Part shown: one piece after another, positions 1 to 5,906 of the stretch
How the letters are laid out: each line of letters begins with the position of its first letter
How positions within the stretch are numbered: the first letter of the stretch is position 1
NCBI GenBank assembly: GCA_029856375.1
Contig: JAHQWX010000076.1
Location: forward strand, 1 to 7,467
From: Promethearchaeia archaeon
GTDB taxonomy: Archaea; Asgardarchaeota; Lokiarchaeia; Sigyniarchaeales; SOKP01
Reading direction: 5' to 3'
DNA length: 7,467 nucleotides
Notes under the pieces: generated by a model
Told to the model about the DNA's origin: nothing
The model's database searches: none
What the model saw: the letters and a program-made list of their open reading frames with translations, nothing else
Made by a program: the position numbers and the translations under genes

Positions 1-577
1 CTTTGTCTAGTTCATTATTTTCTCTATAAACTGTTCCTAGATTATTCCAAGCATCCAAAAAATCTGAACTGATTTCTAATGCTTTTTTGAAAGATTCAAT
101 GGCTTTATTGGGCTTATGAATCTTTTTATAAGTCAATCCAAGATTATTCCAAGCCTTAATATGTTTAGGATCGATATCAACTGCCTTAATAAATGTATCA
201 ATTGCCTTATCATATTGTTCAGTATTTATATATGATAATCCAAGATTGTTCAAGGCATCTAAAAATTTAGGATGAATTTCTAAGGCTTGATTATAGGTTT
301 TAATGGCATTTTCAAACTCGTTTTTCTCAAAATAATGATTCGCTTGATTATATATCATATTAAACTTTAATTGTTTTGCCCGTTTTACATATTCTTCAAT
401 CTTTTTTTCAGATCTTTCAATTAACGTAGGATTTTTGTTAATATTATTAAATTGTATCAATTTTTCAACTGCATCAAGATATTTCTTTATCGCTTGTTGA
501 TATTCACCATTTTTATCATGAGCTAGAGCCTCATTTGCCTCATTAATAGCCTCTTGAAATAGTTTTGAAATATCCAT
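1..577 (-). CDS. MIT-domain plus TPR-repeat protein, 3' part beyond the window
   Basis: The frame is open from the ATG at 577 to the left edge, giving 192 residues with no stop. Residues about 4-72 form two or three amphipathic helices matching the MIT (microtubule interacting and transport) pattern: an A..A..D..G.Y..A...Y..A spacing (DKNGEYQQAIKKY at 21-33), then EEYVKRAKQLK at 61-71, like the end of the Vps4 MIT domain. Three full 34-residue TPR units follow (about 74-107, 108-141, 142-175) with the NNLG..Y and A...F/Y..A..I.P signature, and a fourth starts at 176. No signal peptide or membrane segment is seen. MIT domains bind C-terminal helices of ESCRT-III proteins and TPRs are protein-binding scaffolds, so a cytoplasmic adaptor role is inferred. 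The ATG is the first possible start: no ATG, GTG or TTG lies between it and an upstream in-frame TGA near 650. TPR is near certain; MIT is a pattern-based call. Confidence 0.85.
   Translation of the reverse strand, partial: MDISKLFQEAINEANEALAHDKNGEYQQAIKKYLDAVEKLIQFNNINKNPTLIERSEKKIEEYVKRAKQLKFNMIYNQANHYFEKNEFENAIKTYNQALEIHPKFLDALNNLGLSYINTEQYDKAIDTFIKAVDIDPKHIKAWNNLGLTYKKIHKPNKAIESFKKALEISSDFLDAWNNLGTVYRENNELDK
36..256 (-). repeat. 102-base-period repeats encoding TPR units
   Basis: A 17-base motif close to CCAAGATTATTCCAAGC (plus strand) begins at 36, 138 and 240, exactly 102 bases (34 codons) apart. On the minus strand it encodes the A-W/L-N-N-L-G start of successive TPR units. The DNA between copies is diverged, so this is protein-level repetition by old duplication rather than a recent tandem repeat. 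Confidence 0.8.
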
Positions 578-608
578 CTTTAAAATAAAAATAAACTGAC
601 TTGTAATG

Positions 609-618
609 ATATAAAAAT
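609..618 (-). promoter_or_regulatory. Putative TATA box of the MIT-TPR gene
   Basis: On the minus strand a TTTTTATAT element is centred about 36 bases before the ATG at 577. With usual archaeal spacing this predicts a leader of roughly ten bases. No Shine-Dalgarno sequence precedes the ATG. The surroundings are extremely AT-rich (9 G/C in bases 601-660), so chance TATA matches are expected. Confidence 0.35.
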
Positions 619-663
619 TAAAAACAGAGTATATAATATTATTTCAGTCCAAATTTTAAAAAA

Positions 664-864
664 TCAATCTTTTTCTTCTTTTTTCCATTCTGGACTTGCT
701 AAAGTACTTATTTTTGAAATATTTAGTATTTCTGATTTTGATACTTCAATCTGACCCAATCTTTCTTCTAACATTTTATTTTCAAAACTGGGTAATTTGT
801 TCAATAAATTAGGTGTAGAAATTATGGTTATTGGAATTTTGTGTGAATCAAACTTATTTCTCCT
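664..864 (-). pseudogene. Truncated or very small reading frame, unknown function
   Basis: On the minus strand a frame is open from just after a TAA at 865-867 to a TGA at 664-666 (66 sense codons). It has no ATG near its beginning; the first in-frame ATG is at 774 and would give only 36 residues, and a TTG at 804 would give 46. The translation nevertheless looks protein-like: a short hydrophobic strand (IPITIISTPNLL, about residues 10-21), then a charged helix-forming stretch and a lysine/glutamate-rich tail ending EWKKEEKD. I do not recognise the family. The simplest reading is the C-terminal remnant of a gene whose 5' part was lost near 865; a genuine 36-46 residue protein is the alternative. 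It lies 86 bases before the MIT-TPR gene in the same direction. Confidence 0.35.
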
Positions 865-893
865 TTAAATTGATTAATAAAGATTATTACGTA

Positions 894-908
894 ATTGAAT
901 AATATAAT
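894..908 (+). promoter_or_regulatory. Putative BRE/TATA promoter, leaderless
   Basis: The AATATAAT at 901-908 is centred about 25 bases before the ATG at 929, the distance expected if transcription begins at or next to the start codon. The bases between hold no Shine-Dalgarno sequence, which supports a leaderless mRNA for the Fe-S gene. Confidence 0.5.
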
Positions 909-928
909 CGTTTGTTTTTGAATAAGTT

Positions 929-2065
929 ATGTCTGATTGGAATCTGTTTGTTCATGAAGAGATTTCTAAATGCACGGATTGCGAAGTATGCACAGATGTG
1001 TGCTGTACTTACTACGCGACCAATAATCGCTTATTCTCTCCGTTAGCAAGGCTACAAATGGTTAAGAAATTGCTCAATGGCGAATCACTTAAGCAAGAAG
1101 AAATTCGAAGTATTTATCTTTGCACGGAATGTGGTCGCTGCGAACAAGTATGCCCGTTTGACATAAAAATCTCCGATGTTATTGCAGATTCAAAAAAAAT
1201 TTTAGTTCAAAAAGGTTTAGGGCCACTACCGAAACACGATGTAATAATTAATGGCATCCTTGAAAAGAGAAACGCGGTCAATGGAGACCCAAAAAAACGA
1301 TTAGATTGGATTCCCGAAAAATATCGAAGTTCTGAAAAATTTGAAGAAACTCCTTCCGAAACTCTTCTATATTTAGGTTGCCTTCCATCTTATTTAGTGA
1401 AAGAAAGCGCTGCCGCAACATACGAATTGTTAAAAGAAGCTGGTGTGGATTTTATGGTATTAAAAGACGAGTTCTGTTGCGGTATATACCCTTATAACGC
1501 GGGAAAGCTGGAAATTGCGAGAGAAATATTTTTAGAAAACATCGAGAAATTTAAGAAATTGGGAGTAAAAAGAATTATCGTTCCCTGCGCTGGTTGCTAT
1601 CGTTGTTTCTCTAAATATTACCCCGATCTACTTGGTAAAACAGACTTCGAAGTTTTTCATATCATTCAAATTTTAAACGATCTCCTTAAGAGCGAGAAAA
1701 TCACATTAAGAAACAATCGTCATAGTTTTACATTTCACGATTCTTGCCGTTTAGGAAGAAAGGCGGGATTTTACAACGAACCTAGGGAGATACTCGAGGA
1801 AATGGGGATTGAGATAGAAGAATTAACCGAAAACCGTGAAAATGCGTATTGTTGCGGATCTGGTTCGGGTGTAAGATCGATCGATAAAGAACTATCTCTT
1901 AATATCGGTTTGAAGATTCTCGAAGAATCGAAACAAAACACGATTATCGCTACTTGTCCTTTCTGTATCTTTAATCTTCGATATATCGCGTATAAAACTA
2001 ATAGCGATAAAAAGCTGGTACACATTTCTAACTTGGTTTTTGAAAATCTCGCGAAATACGATTAA
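929..2065 (+). CDS. HdrD/GlpC-type CCG-domain iron-sulfur oxidoreductase subunit
   Basis: This 378-residue soluble protein has two N-terminal [4Fe-4S] ferredoxin motifs: C15-x2-C18-x2-C21-x3-C25 and C65-x2-C68-x2-C71-x3-C75-P. Two cysteine-rich CCG domains follow. The first is C151, C183-C184, C220-x2-C223, with 31 and 35 residues between, which fits the published CX31-39CCX35-36CXXC pattern. The second is C273, C308-C309, C343-x2-C346. This is the layout of heterodisulfide reductase HdrD and of GlpC, GlcF and LutA relatives, in which CCG domains bind a noncubane [4Fe-4S] cluster or mediate thiol/electron transfer. There is no fused flavin domain or membrane helix, so a partner (HdrE-like cytochrome b, a GlcD-like flavoprotein or an electron-transfer flavoprotein) would be needed; none is in the window. 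True heterodisulfide reduction is unproven; acyl-CoA-linked electron transfer fits the neighbours better. Family call is firm, partner and substrate unknown. Confidence 0.9.
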   Translation: MSDWNLFVHEEISKCTDCEVCTDVCCTYYATNNRLFSPLARLQMVKKLLNGESLKQEEIRSIYLCTECGRCEQVCPFDIKISDVIADSKKILVQKGLGPLPKHDVIINGILEKRNAVNGDPKKRLDWIPEKYRSSEKFEETPSETLLYLGCLPSYLVKESAAATYELLKEAGVDFMVLKDEFCCGIYPYNAGKLEIAREIFLENIEKFKKLGVKRIIVPCAGCYRCFSKYYPDLLGKTDFEVFHIIQILNDLLKSEKITLRNNRHSFTFHDSCRLGRKAGFYNEPREILEEMGIEIEELTENRENAYCCGSGSGVRSIDKELSLNIGLKILEESKQNTIIATCPFCIFNLRYIAYKTNSDKKLVHISNLVFENLAKYD

Positions 2066-2079
2066 AGAAAGAAAAAAAA
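2066..2079 (-). terminator. Oligo-T terminator of the minus-strand operon
   Basis: Directly after the TAA of the reductase gene the minus strand reads eight T residues, then C, TTT, C, TT. Runs of T without a hairpin are typical archaeal terminators. This tract is also the entire 14-base gap between the two convergent genes, so failed termination would yield RNA antisense to the HdrD-like gene. No comparable T-run is seen just downstream of the HdrD-like gene on the plus strand. Confidence 0.55.
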
Positions 2080-3270
2080 TTAAGTTAGACTCAAATCTAA
2101 GTGCATATCGCTCAGTGGGTAAGATGTGCACGGATGGATAAAATTATTGGCTATATCTGCTTCTCTAATAACCACTTCAGGCGGAACAAAAACTTTCCCT
2201 GAAATAAGTTTTGTTCTGCAGAGAGCACACTCCCCTGAGCGGCATCCCGTGTTTATAATAATCTCTTTGATTTTCGCCCGTTCGAGACTGTTTAAAATGG
2301 GTTCACCCGATACCGCTTCAATAACTTCGCGATCAATTCTCCCTGATCGTCTCATATCAACTGTAATTTGAATCTTGTTTGATTTGTCAACTTCTTTTGG
2401 CCATCCCTCAACTTCGGTTATATCGTCGGGAACGCCAAACGCTTCGTGGGCAATCCGGTGTCGTGGGACTCCTAAGGCTTCTAATTCGTCCAATACGAAG
2501 CGATACATCGGTCGATTTCCAACGATATAAAAGTATTTATCGTCAATCGAGCCGATAAATTTCGAAATGATGTCCTTCGAAATAAATCCACATTCACCGG
2601 TCCATTCGTCGCCCGCTTCAGAAAGAATGTAATTAACCTTAATGTTTGGACGCCTAGCTAAAATATTTTCCAGTTCTTCTCTAAAAAGAATGTCTTTCTC
2701 CGTTAAACAACCAAAAAACAACCATACATTAAGTGGAACAACCCGCTCGGATATGTCTCGCAAAATTGAGATGAATGGAGTTATTCCCGATCCACCGGCA
2801 ATGAAAACTAAATTACTCCCGTGGAAAATTCGGTTGTAGTAAAAATTTCCTAACGGCTCAGTTGCTTCAAAAACATCTCCTACCTTCACATTATCTAAAA
2901 AATAGGGGCTTACAAAACCTCCCTCTTTCCTTTTTATTCCTAGTTCGTAGTACGCTAGTTGATTTGGCGACGACACTAACGAAAACGCGCGAGATGTGCG
3001 AACACCGTTGATTTCTACCATAAGGCCAATATATTGTCCCGCCCGGAATGGCGCTAAAACTTTAGTAGAGCGCGTGGGAACTAACCGATACAATTTTGTA
3101 TCGTGGCTGACTTCTTTTATATCAGAGACTTTTAGCCATTGGACGCTTGGATGAATGCGATCGCATAGATTTTCCAAACCATCGAAATAAAAGGGATTGG
3201 GTTGAACGACATCCCGCCACTTCTTTAACTTTTGAGTACGCATAAATCTTTTCAAATCTTTAAGCATCAT
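2080..3270 (-). CDS. FAD/NAD(P)-dependent reductase with C-terminal [2Fe-2S] ferredoxin domain
   Basis: This is a 396-residue reductase of the ferredoxin-NADP reductase superfamily in the order FAD domain, NAD(P) domain, plant-type ferredoxin, as in PaaE/HCR-type electron-transfer proteins. A basic extension of about 45 residues precedes the flavin domain and is unusual. The FAD domain (about 46-148) carries R94-A-F-S97, the RxYS-type flavin motif. The nucleotide domain (about 150-270) has GGSGITP at 159-165 and GNRPM at 251-255. The ferredoxin domain (about 298-396) has C343-x4-C348-x2-C351 and C381, a complete [2Fe-2S] ligand set. It would move electrons between NAD(P)H and a partner, probably the FAD oxidoreductase encoded just upstream. 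Its ATG directly abuts that gene's TGA, and a second ATG follows immediately; either could be used. The physiological partner is inferred from context. Confidence 0.9.
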   Translation of the reverse strand: MMLKDLKRFMRTQKLKKWRDVVQPNPFYFDGLENLCDRIHPSVQWLKVSDIKEVSHDTKLYRLVPTRSTKVLAPFRAGQYIGLMVEINGVRTSRAFSLVSSPNQLAYYELGIKRKEGGFVSPYFLDNVKVGDVFEATEPLGNFYYNRIFHGSNLVFIAGGSGITPFISILRDISERVVPLNVWLFFGCLTEKDILFREELENILARRPNIKVNYILSEAGDEWTGECGFISKDIISKFIGSIDDKYFYIVGNRPMYRFVLDELEALGVPRHRIAHEAFGVPDDITEVEGWPKEVDKSNKIQITVDMRRSGRIDREVIEAVSGEPILNSLERAKIKEIIINTGCRSGECALCRTKLISGKVFVPPEVVIREADIANNFIHPCTSYPLSDMHLDLSLT

Positions 3271-4794
3271 TCACAACCTCCCTTTTTGCATATCGTTTAA
3301 ACATGCAGCTGCTGCCATCCTTCCGCTATTAATTGAAGGATAGAAACCACCCCCAAGATTAACCCAAGCACCTCCTAAATACAAGCCAGGGACTGCACCT
3401 CGCCCTTTTAATCGAAGCATGGGGCTATTTAATATCTCTTGGGTATATCCGTAAACAGCACCATCCATATTTTTAGAATATCTATAATAAGTTAAAGGAG
3501 TAGCTCCTTCGGCTACCTCAATATATTTCCGCAAATCGGGCGAAATAGTTTTTTCGACCATTGTAATCATTTCGTTTGCGAGCTCGTCTTTGATTTGGTG
3601 GTATTGATCAGGAGAAACTGAATGCCATACATTGCCCTTCTGAAGCGATGTAAGAACTAATTGGCTCGTTCCGGGAGGAGAAATCGTCTCTTCGATATTA
3701 TTATAACACGCAGCAACAATTATCTTCGGTGCTTCAAGTCTTGTCATAGCGTCGTAAATTTCGTCGTTATCATCTGTCGCATTAATAAAAGTCTCGTGCG
3801 ATGTGAGCCCTAATTTTTTTGGGGGAGAATTTAAACCAATATAAACAGAAAACGCAGAAACACCAATTTGTGGAGCGTAAATCCGTCGTTTATAACTCTC
3901 AGACACAACTTCTGGGGGAAGCATTTTCATAGTCGTGCAAATTGGATTTACATTAGAAATAATTGCTTTACTCTTGTAAATATCGCCGTTTAAAAGTTCA
4001 ACACCACTTGCACGACCATTTTCAACTAGAATACGATTAACTAAAGCGTTATATCTGACTTCACCGCCTAAGTTTTTGATACCCTCCACTATTGCGCTAG
4101 TCATTGCGTGAGACCTACCTATCGGGTAAGTTGCGCTGCGTAATAAAGAAATCAATGTTATTATGAAATATATGGCGTTTAATTTTGAAGGGGGTAATCC
4201 ATCGTATCCCCAAATTTGTGCTAATACCGCCCTTAATCTTTTTCCCTTTACACATCGATTGAATAAATCCTCAACTGTAAGACCAGCAACGCGTGCGACC
4301 CATGAGTGCTTCATTAGGATCGCCATTGGTGAAGCTATCCCTCCTTTCGACGCAATATAATCGAATCCATCTTGCACTTTTAAGCAAATTTCTTTAAATT
4401 TTTCAATCCCTTCAGTCTCATTGGGAAATAGTTCAATTAATTTGTCAAAGAAAGGATCTACTCCAAATGGCATCGTAACATCGTATCCATCAAAAAATAC
4501 TGAACGATAATACTCTCGAGCGGATTTGAATTTAAGGTGATCTGGAACAACTCCAAGTTTTTCTAAATAACGATAAAAAGAACCCGGATTTTCTTCAGTC
4601 CCAATATCGCTCAATACATGCAACGCACCTTCAAACTCAAATCGACCCCGAACAAAAGAGGTTGCGAATCCACCGGGTACGTTATGCTTTTCGAGCAGTA
4701 ATACATGTTTTCCTTCGATTGCAAGTTGTGAAGCGGCACCAAGCCCACCCAGCCCCGCACCAATAACAATCACATCGTATTTTTTATTCTCCAT
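3271..4794 (-). CDS. CrtI/retinol-saturase-like FAD-dependent oxidoreductase
   Basis: This 507-residue protein belongs to the phytoene desaturase, carotenoid isomerase and retinol saturase group (COG1233 type). The N-terminus holds a Rossmann FAD motif, G12-x-G14-x2-G17 with acidic E35 closing the second strand, followed by PGGFATSF at 40-47 and an FEFEGALHVLS-type segment typical of the family. The C-terminal FAD signature is at about 468-497 (GLYLGGAW, then GGGFYPSINSGRMAAAA). Length matches CrtI enzymes, and no signal peptide or clear membrane helix is visible. Members desaturate, isomerise or saturate polyene or isoprenoid chains; the direction cannot be read from sequence. The coupled NAD(P)H-type reductase downstream favours a reductive role, for example isoprenoid or enoyl saturation, which is inference. 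No Shine-Dalgarno precedes the ATG. A 67-base gap containing a TATA-like element and a GC palindrome separates it from the isomerase gene upstream. Confidence 0.85.
   Translation of the reverse strand: MENKKYDVIVIGAGLGGLGAASQLAIEGKHVLLLEKHNVPGGFATSFVRGRFEFEGALHVLSDIGTEENPGSFYRYLEKLGVVPDHLKFKSAREYYRSVFFDGYDVTMPFGVDPFFDKLIELFPNETEGIEKFKEICLKVQDGFDYIASKGGIASPMAILMKHSWVARVAGLTVEDLFNRCVKGKRLRAVLAQIWGYDGLPPSKLNAIYFIITLISLLRSATYPIGRSHAMTSAIVEGIKNLGGEVRYNALVNRILVENGRASGVELLNGDIYKSKAIISNVNPICTTMKMLPPEVVSESYKRRIYAPQIGVSAFSVYIGLNSPPKKLGLTSHETFINATDDNDEIYDAMTRLEAPKIIVAACYNNIEETISPPGTSQLVLTSLQKGNVWHSVSPDQYHQIKDELANEMITMVEKTISPDLRKYIEVAEGATPLTYYRYSKNMDGAVYGYTQEILNSPMLRLKGRGAVPGLYLGGAWVNLGGGFYPSINSGRMAAAACLNDMQKGRL
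3275..3282 (-). promoter_or_regulatory. Strong ribosome binding site inside the upstream gene
   Basis: The minus strand reads GGGAGGTT within the last codons of the FAD oxidoreductase gene. GGAGG ends 6 bases before the ATG at 3270 and 9 bases before the ATG at 3267, so both starts are compatible. With the TGA touching the first ATG, translation of the two genes is probably coupled. Confidence 0.75.
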
Positions 4795-4819
4795 AAAAAA
4801 TATGTTCTATTGTATTCCA

Positions 4820-4830
4820 TTTAAAGATAT
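4820..4830 (-). promoter_or_regulatory. Putative internal leaderless promoter
   Basis: In the 67-base gap between the isomerase and FAD oxidoreductase genes the minus strand reads ATATCTTTAAA. TTTAAA is centred about 28 bases before the ATG at 4794, the spacing of a leaderless archaeal transcript. No Shine-Dalgarno is present. It could let the last two genes be expressed apart from the isomerase. Confidence 0.4.
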
Positions 4831-4832
4831 GT

Positions 4833-4844
4833 TTTCGCGCGAAA
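4833..4844. promoter_or_regulatory. 12-base perfect palindrome, possible operator
   Basis: TTTCGCGCGAAA is its own reverse complement and the most GC-rich element in an AT-rich intergenic gap. It sits just upstream (minus strand) of the putative TATA element at 4820-4830, overlapping where the BRE or an activator would bind. A regulator site or a chance dyad are both possible. It has no T-run and is too short for a convincing terminator. Confidence 0.35.
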
Positions 4845-4861
4845 TCTTCGATATTCGTTAT

Positions 4862-5683
4862 TTAACGCCCAATAAAAACGGGATCTCTCTTTTCCTTAAG
4901 CGCTCTCATCGATTCTCTAAGATCTTTGGATCTAAAGGTTCTCCTTAAGCTTCTATTCTCCAAATCTAACACTTTATCAAAAATATCAACGAAATACGCG
5001 TGTATTGTTTTTTTCATTAATTTAATCGATAAGCTAGGACCCTTTGGAGGTATTAATCTTAACGCTTGTTCTCTGGCGTAAGGAATTAAATCATCTGGTG
5101 GTAACACTTTATTTACGAGACCAAGTTCGTACGCTTCTTGAGCGAGCATTTTTTTGCCTAAATAAAGAATTTCTTTAGCTTTTTGGAATCCAACATAAAA
5201 GGGTAAAACGAAGGACAAGCCGAATTCTGGTGTTATCGCTCTTTTGCTGAAATAGAAACCTAACCACGCGTCTTCGGACATGTAAATAAGATCTGCTCCA
5301 ACTAATGGCATAGTAATGCCGCCTCCAATTGCTAACCCATTTATTGCAGCTATGACGGGTTTGTTTAACTTCCATAATTTCATGCATAATTTCTTTTGAG
5401 CGATGTCCATTATGTCAATCTCCTTTCTAATGTTTTGATGAATGTCGTCAAAAAAATCTTCTTTAAAATAGCCGCCTGATGTGAAAGCGTTGGCTTCCTT
5501 GCAGCCAGTAATTATCAAAACCTTTGCATCTTTATCCTTTTCCATATCATCTACAGCCGTATAGATTTCTAAGAAAGAAATATAAGAAACGGCATTTCTT
5601 CTCTCTGGTCTGTTAAAAGTTATTGTACAGATGCCGTTTTCTTCTTTCTCGTACAGGATATCCTCAAAATCACTTATTTTCAT
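4862..5683 (-). CDS. Crotonase-fold enoyl-CoA isomerase-like protein
   Basis: This is a 273-residue enoyl-CoA hydratase/isomerase family protein. Positions here count from the upstream GTG at 5689; subtract 2 for the preferred ATG at 5683. FNRPERRNAVS (25-35), the oxyanion-hole segments AFTSGGYF (68-75) and IGGGITM (121-127), and the VGFQKAKEILYLGKKM helix region (166-181) are conserved. The two hydratase glutamates are absent: the first (CEL in GGGCEL) is Thr, and the second (QPEI) aligns with the Tyr/Phe region. E155 in TPEFGLS falls where delta3,delta2-enoyl-CoA isomerases have their catalytic Glu (PEGCSS) and PaaG its Asp. Isomerisation of an unsaturated acyl-CoA is therefore more likely than hydration. 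The ATG is preferred because GGAG lies 9 bases upstream of it, against 3 for the GTG. It is the first gene of the three-gene minus-strand operon. Fold is certain; exact reaction is inferred. Confidence 0.88.
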   Translation of the reverse strand: MKISDFEDILYEKEENGICTITFNRPERRNAVSYISFLEIYTAVDDMEKDKDAKVLIITGCKEANAFTSGGYFKEDFFDDIHQNIRKEIDIMDIAQKKLCMKLWKLNKPVIAAINGLAIGGGITMPLVGADLIYMSEDAWLGFYFSKRAITPEFGLSFVLPFYVGFQKAKEILYLGKKMLAQEAYELGLVNKVLPPDDLIPYAREQALRLIPPKGPSLSIKLMKKTIHAYFVDIFDKVLDLENRSLRRTFRSKDLRESMRALKEKRDPVFIGR

Positions 5684-5692
5684 GTTCACTTA

Positions 5693-5698
5693 CTCCTT
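5693..5698 (-). promoter_or_regulatory. Ribosome binding site deciding the isomerase start
   Basis: AAGGAG on the minus strand ends 9 bases before the ATG at 5683 and 3 bases before the GTG at 5689. The first spacing is normal and the second too short, so the ATG is the better start. A leader with this site implies the operon transcript is not leaderless, unlike the genes at 929 and 4794. Confidence 0.6.
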
Positions 5699-5748
5699 TC
5701 TAATTTTATGTTTACCAGTTCTAATTTGATTTTTTACTATTTATTATT

Positions 5749-5798
5749 TTACTGTAATGAAATAGAGTAATAAAACTCAATCAAAATCGCGACAGTAA
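5749..5798. repeat. Spaced inverted repeat between divergent promoters
   Basis: TTACTGT at 5749-5755 is the exact reverse complement of ACAGTAA at 5792-5798, with 36 bases between. The right arm is itself part of a short dyad, GACA-GTAA-TGTC, at 5791-5802. The position in a shared divergent regulatory region suits a dimeric regulator, but seven-base arms in AT-rich DNA can arise by chance. Confidence 0.3.
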
Positions 5799-5906
5799 TG
5801 TCAGTGTTTATTTTAGCAATTATCAGAAATTAATCTTTATATTGTATTTAACATATGTATTATTGTTTTTTAAAATCTAATCGAAAATAAAACTATATGA
5901 TAAATT

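Larger units (their letters stand above)
5690..5906. promoter_or_regulatory. Divergent intergenic promoter region
   Basis: This 217-base AT-rich stretch separates the isomerase operon (minus) from the thiolase-fold genes (plus). Minus side: an A/T-rich GTAAAATAATAAATAG stretch near 5736-5751 could be the TATA region, about 30 bases before a transcript start that would include the AAGGAG site. Plus side: TTTTTAAAAT at 5866-5875 or CGAAAATAAAA at 5882-5892 could serve the ATG at 5907, which has no Shine-Dalgarno. No RNA gene or further reading frame is evident. Promoter positions are tentative because the composition alone produces TATA-like matches. Confidence 0.5.

Noticed and set aside
36..256. 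Regularly spaced 17-base repeat resembling a CRISPR array
   Set aside because: The 102-base period is exactly 34 codons, the copies are imperfect, and they encode TPR helices in one open frame.
1183..1189. A-run in the HdrD-like gene as a possible frameshift
   Set aside because: Both CCG domains continue in the same frame with normal spacing, so there is no sign of a shift.
1771..2131. Minus-strand open frames inside the HdrD-like gene (1771-2025, 1892-2131)
   Set aside because: They are antisense to a gene with intact conserved cysteine motifs and show no recognisable domain.
2101..2136. tRNA-like D-arm sequence (CGCTCAGTGGGTAAGA)
   Set aside because: It resembles a tRNA A-box, but no T-arm, anticodon stem or matching acceptor stem follows, and it encodes the conserved C-terminal C381 region of the reductase on the minus strand.
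2126..2839. Plus-strand open frames opposite the reductase gene (2126-2371, 2642-2839)
   Set aside because: They are antisense to a well-conserved FAD/[2Fe-2S] reductase and have no ribosome site or family features.
4833..4844. GC palindrome as an intrinsic terminator of the isomerase gene
   Set aside because: The six-base arms leave no room for a loop and no T-run follows on the minus strand; regulatory DNA is a better fit.
4163..5387. Short frames at 4163-4360 (plus) and 5175-5387 (minus)
   Set aside because: They overlap the FAD oxidoreductase and isomerase genes in other frames and look random in composition.
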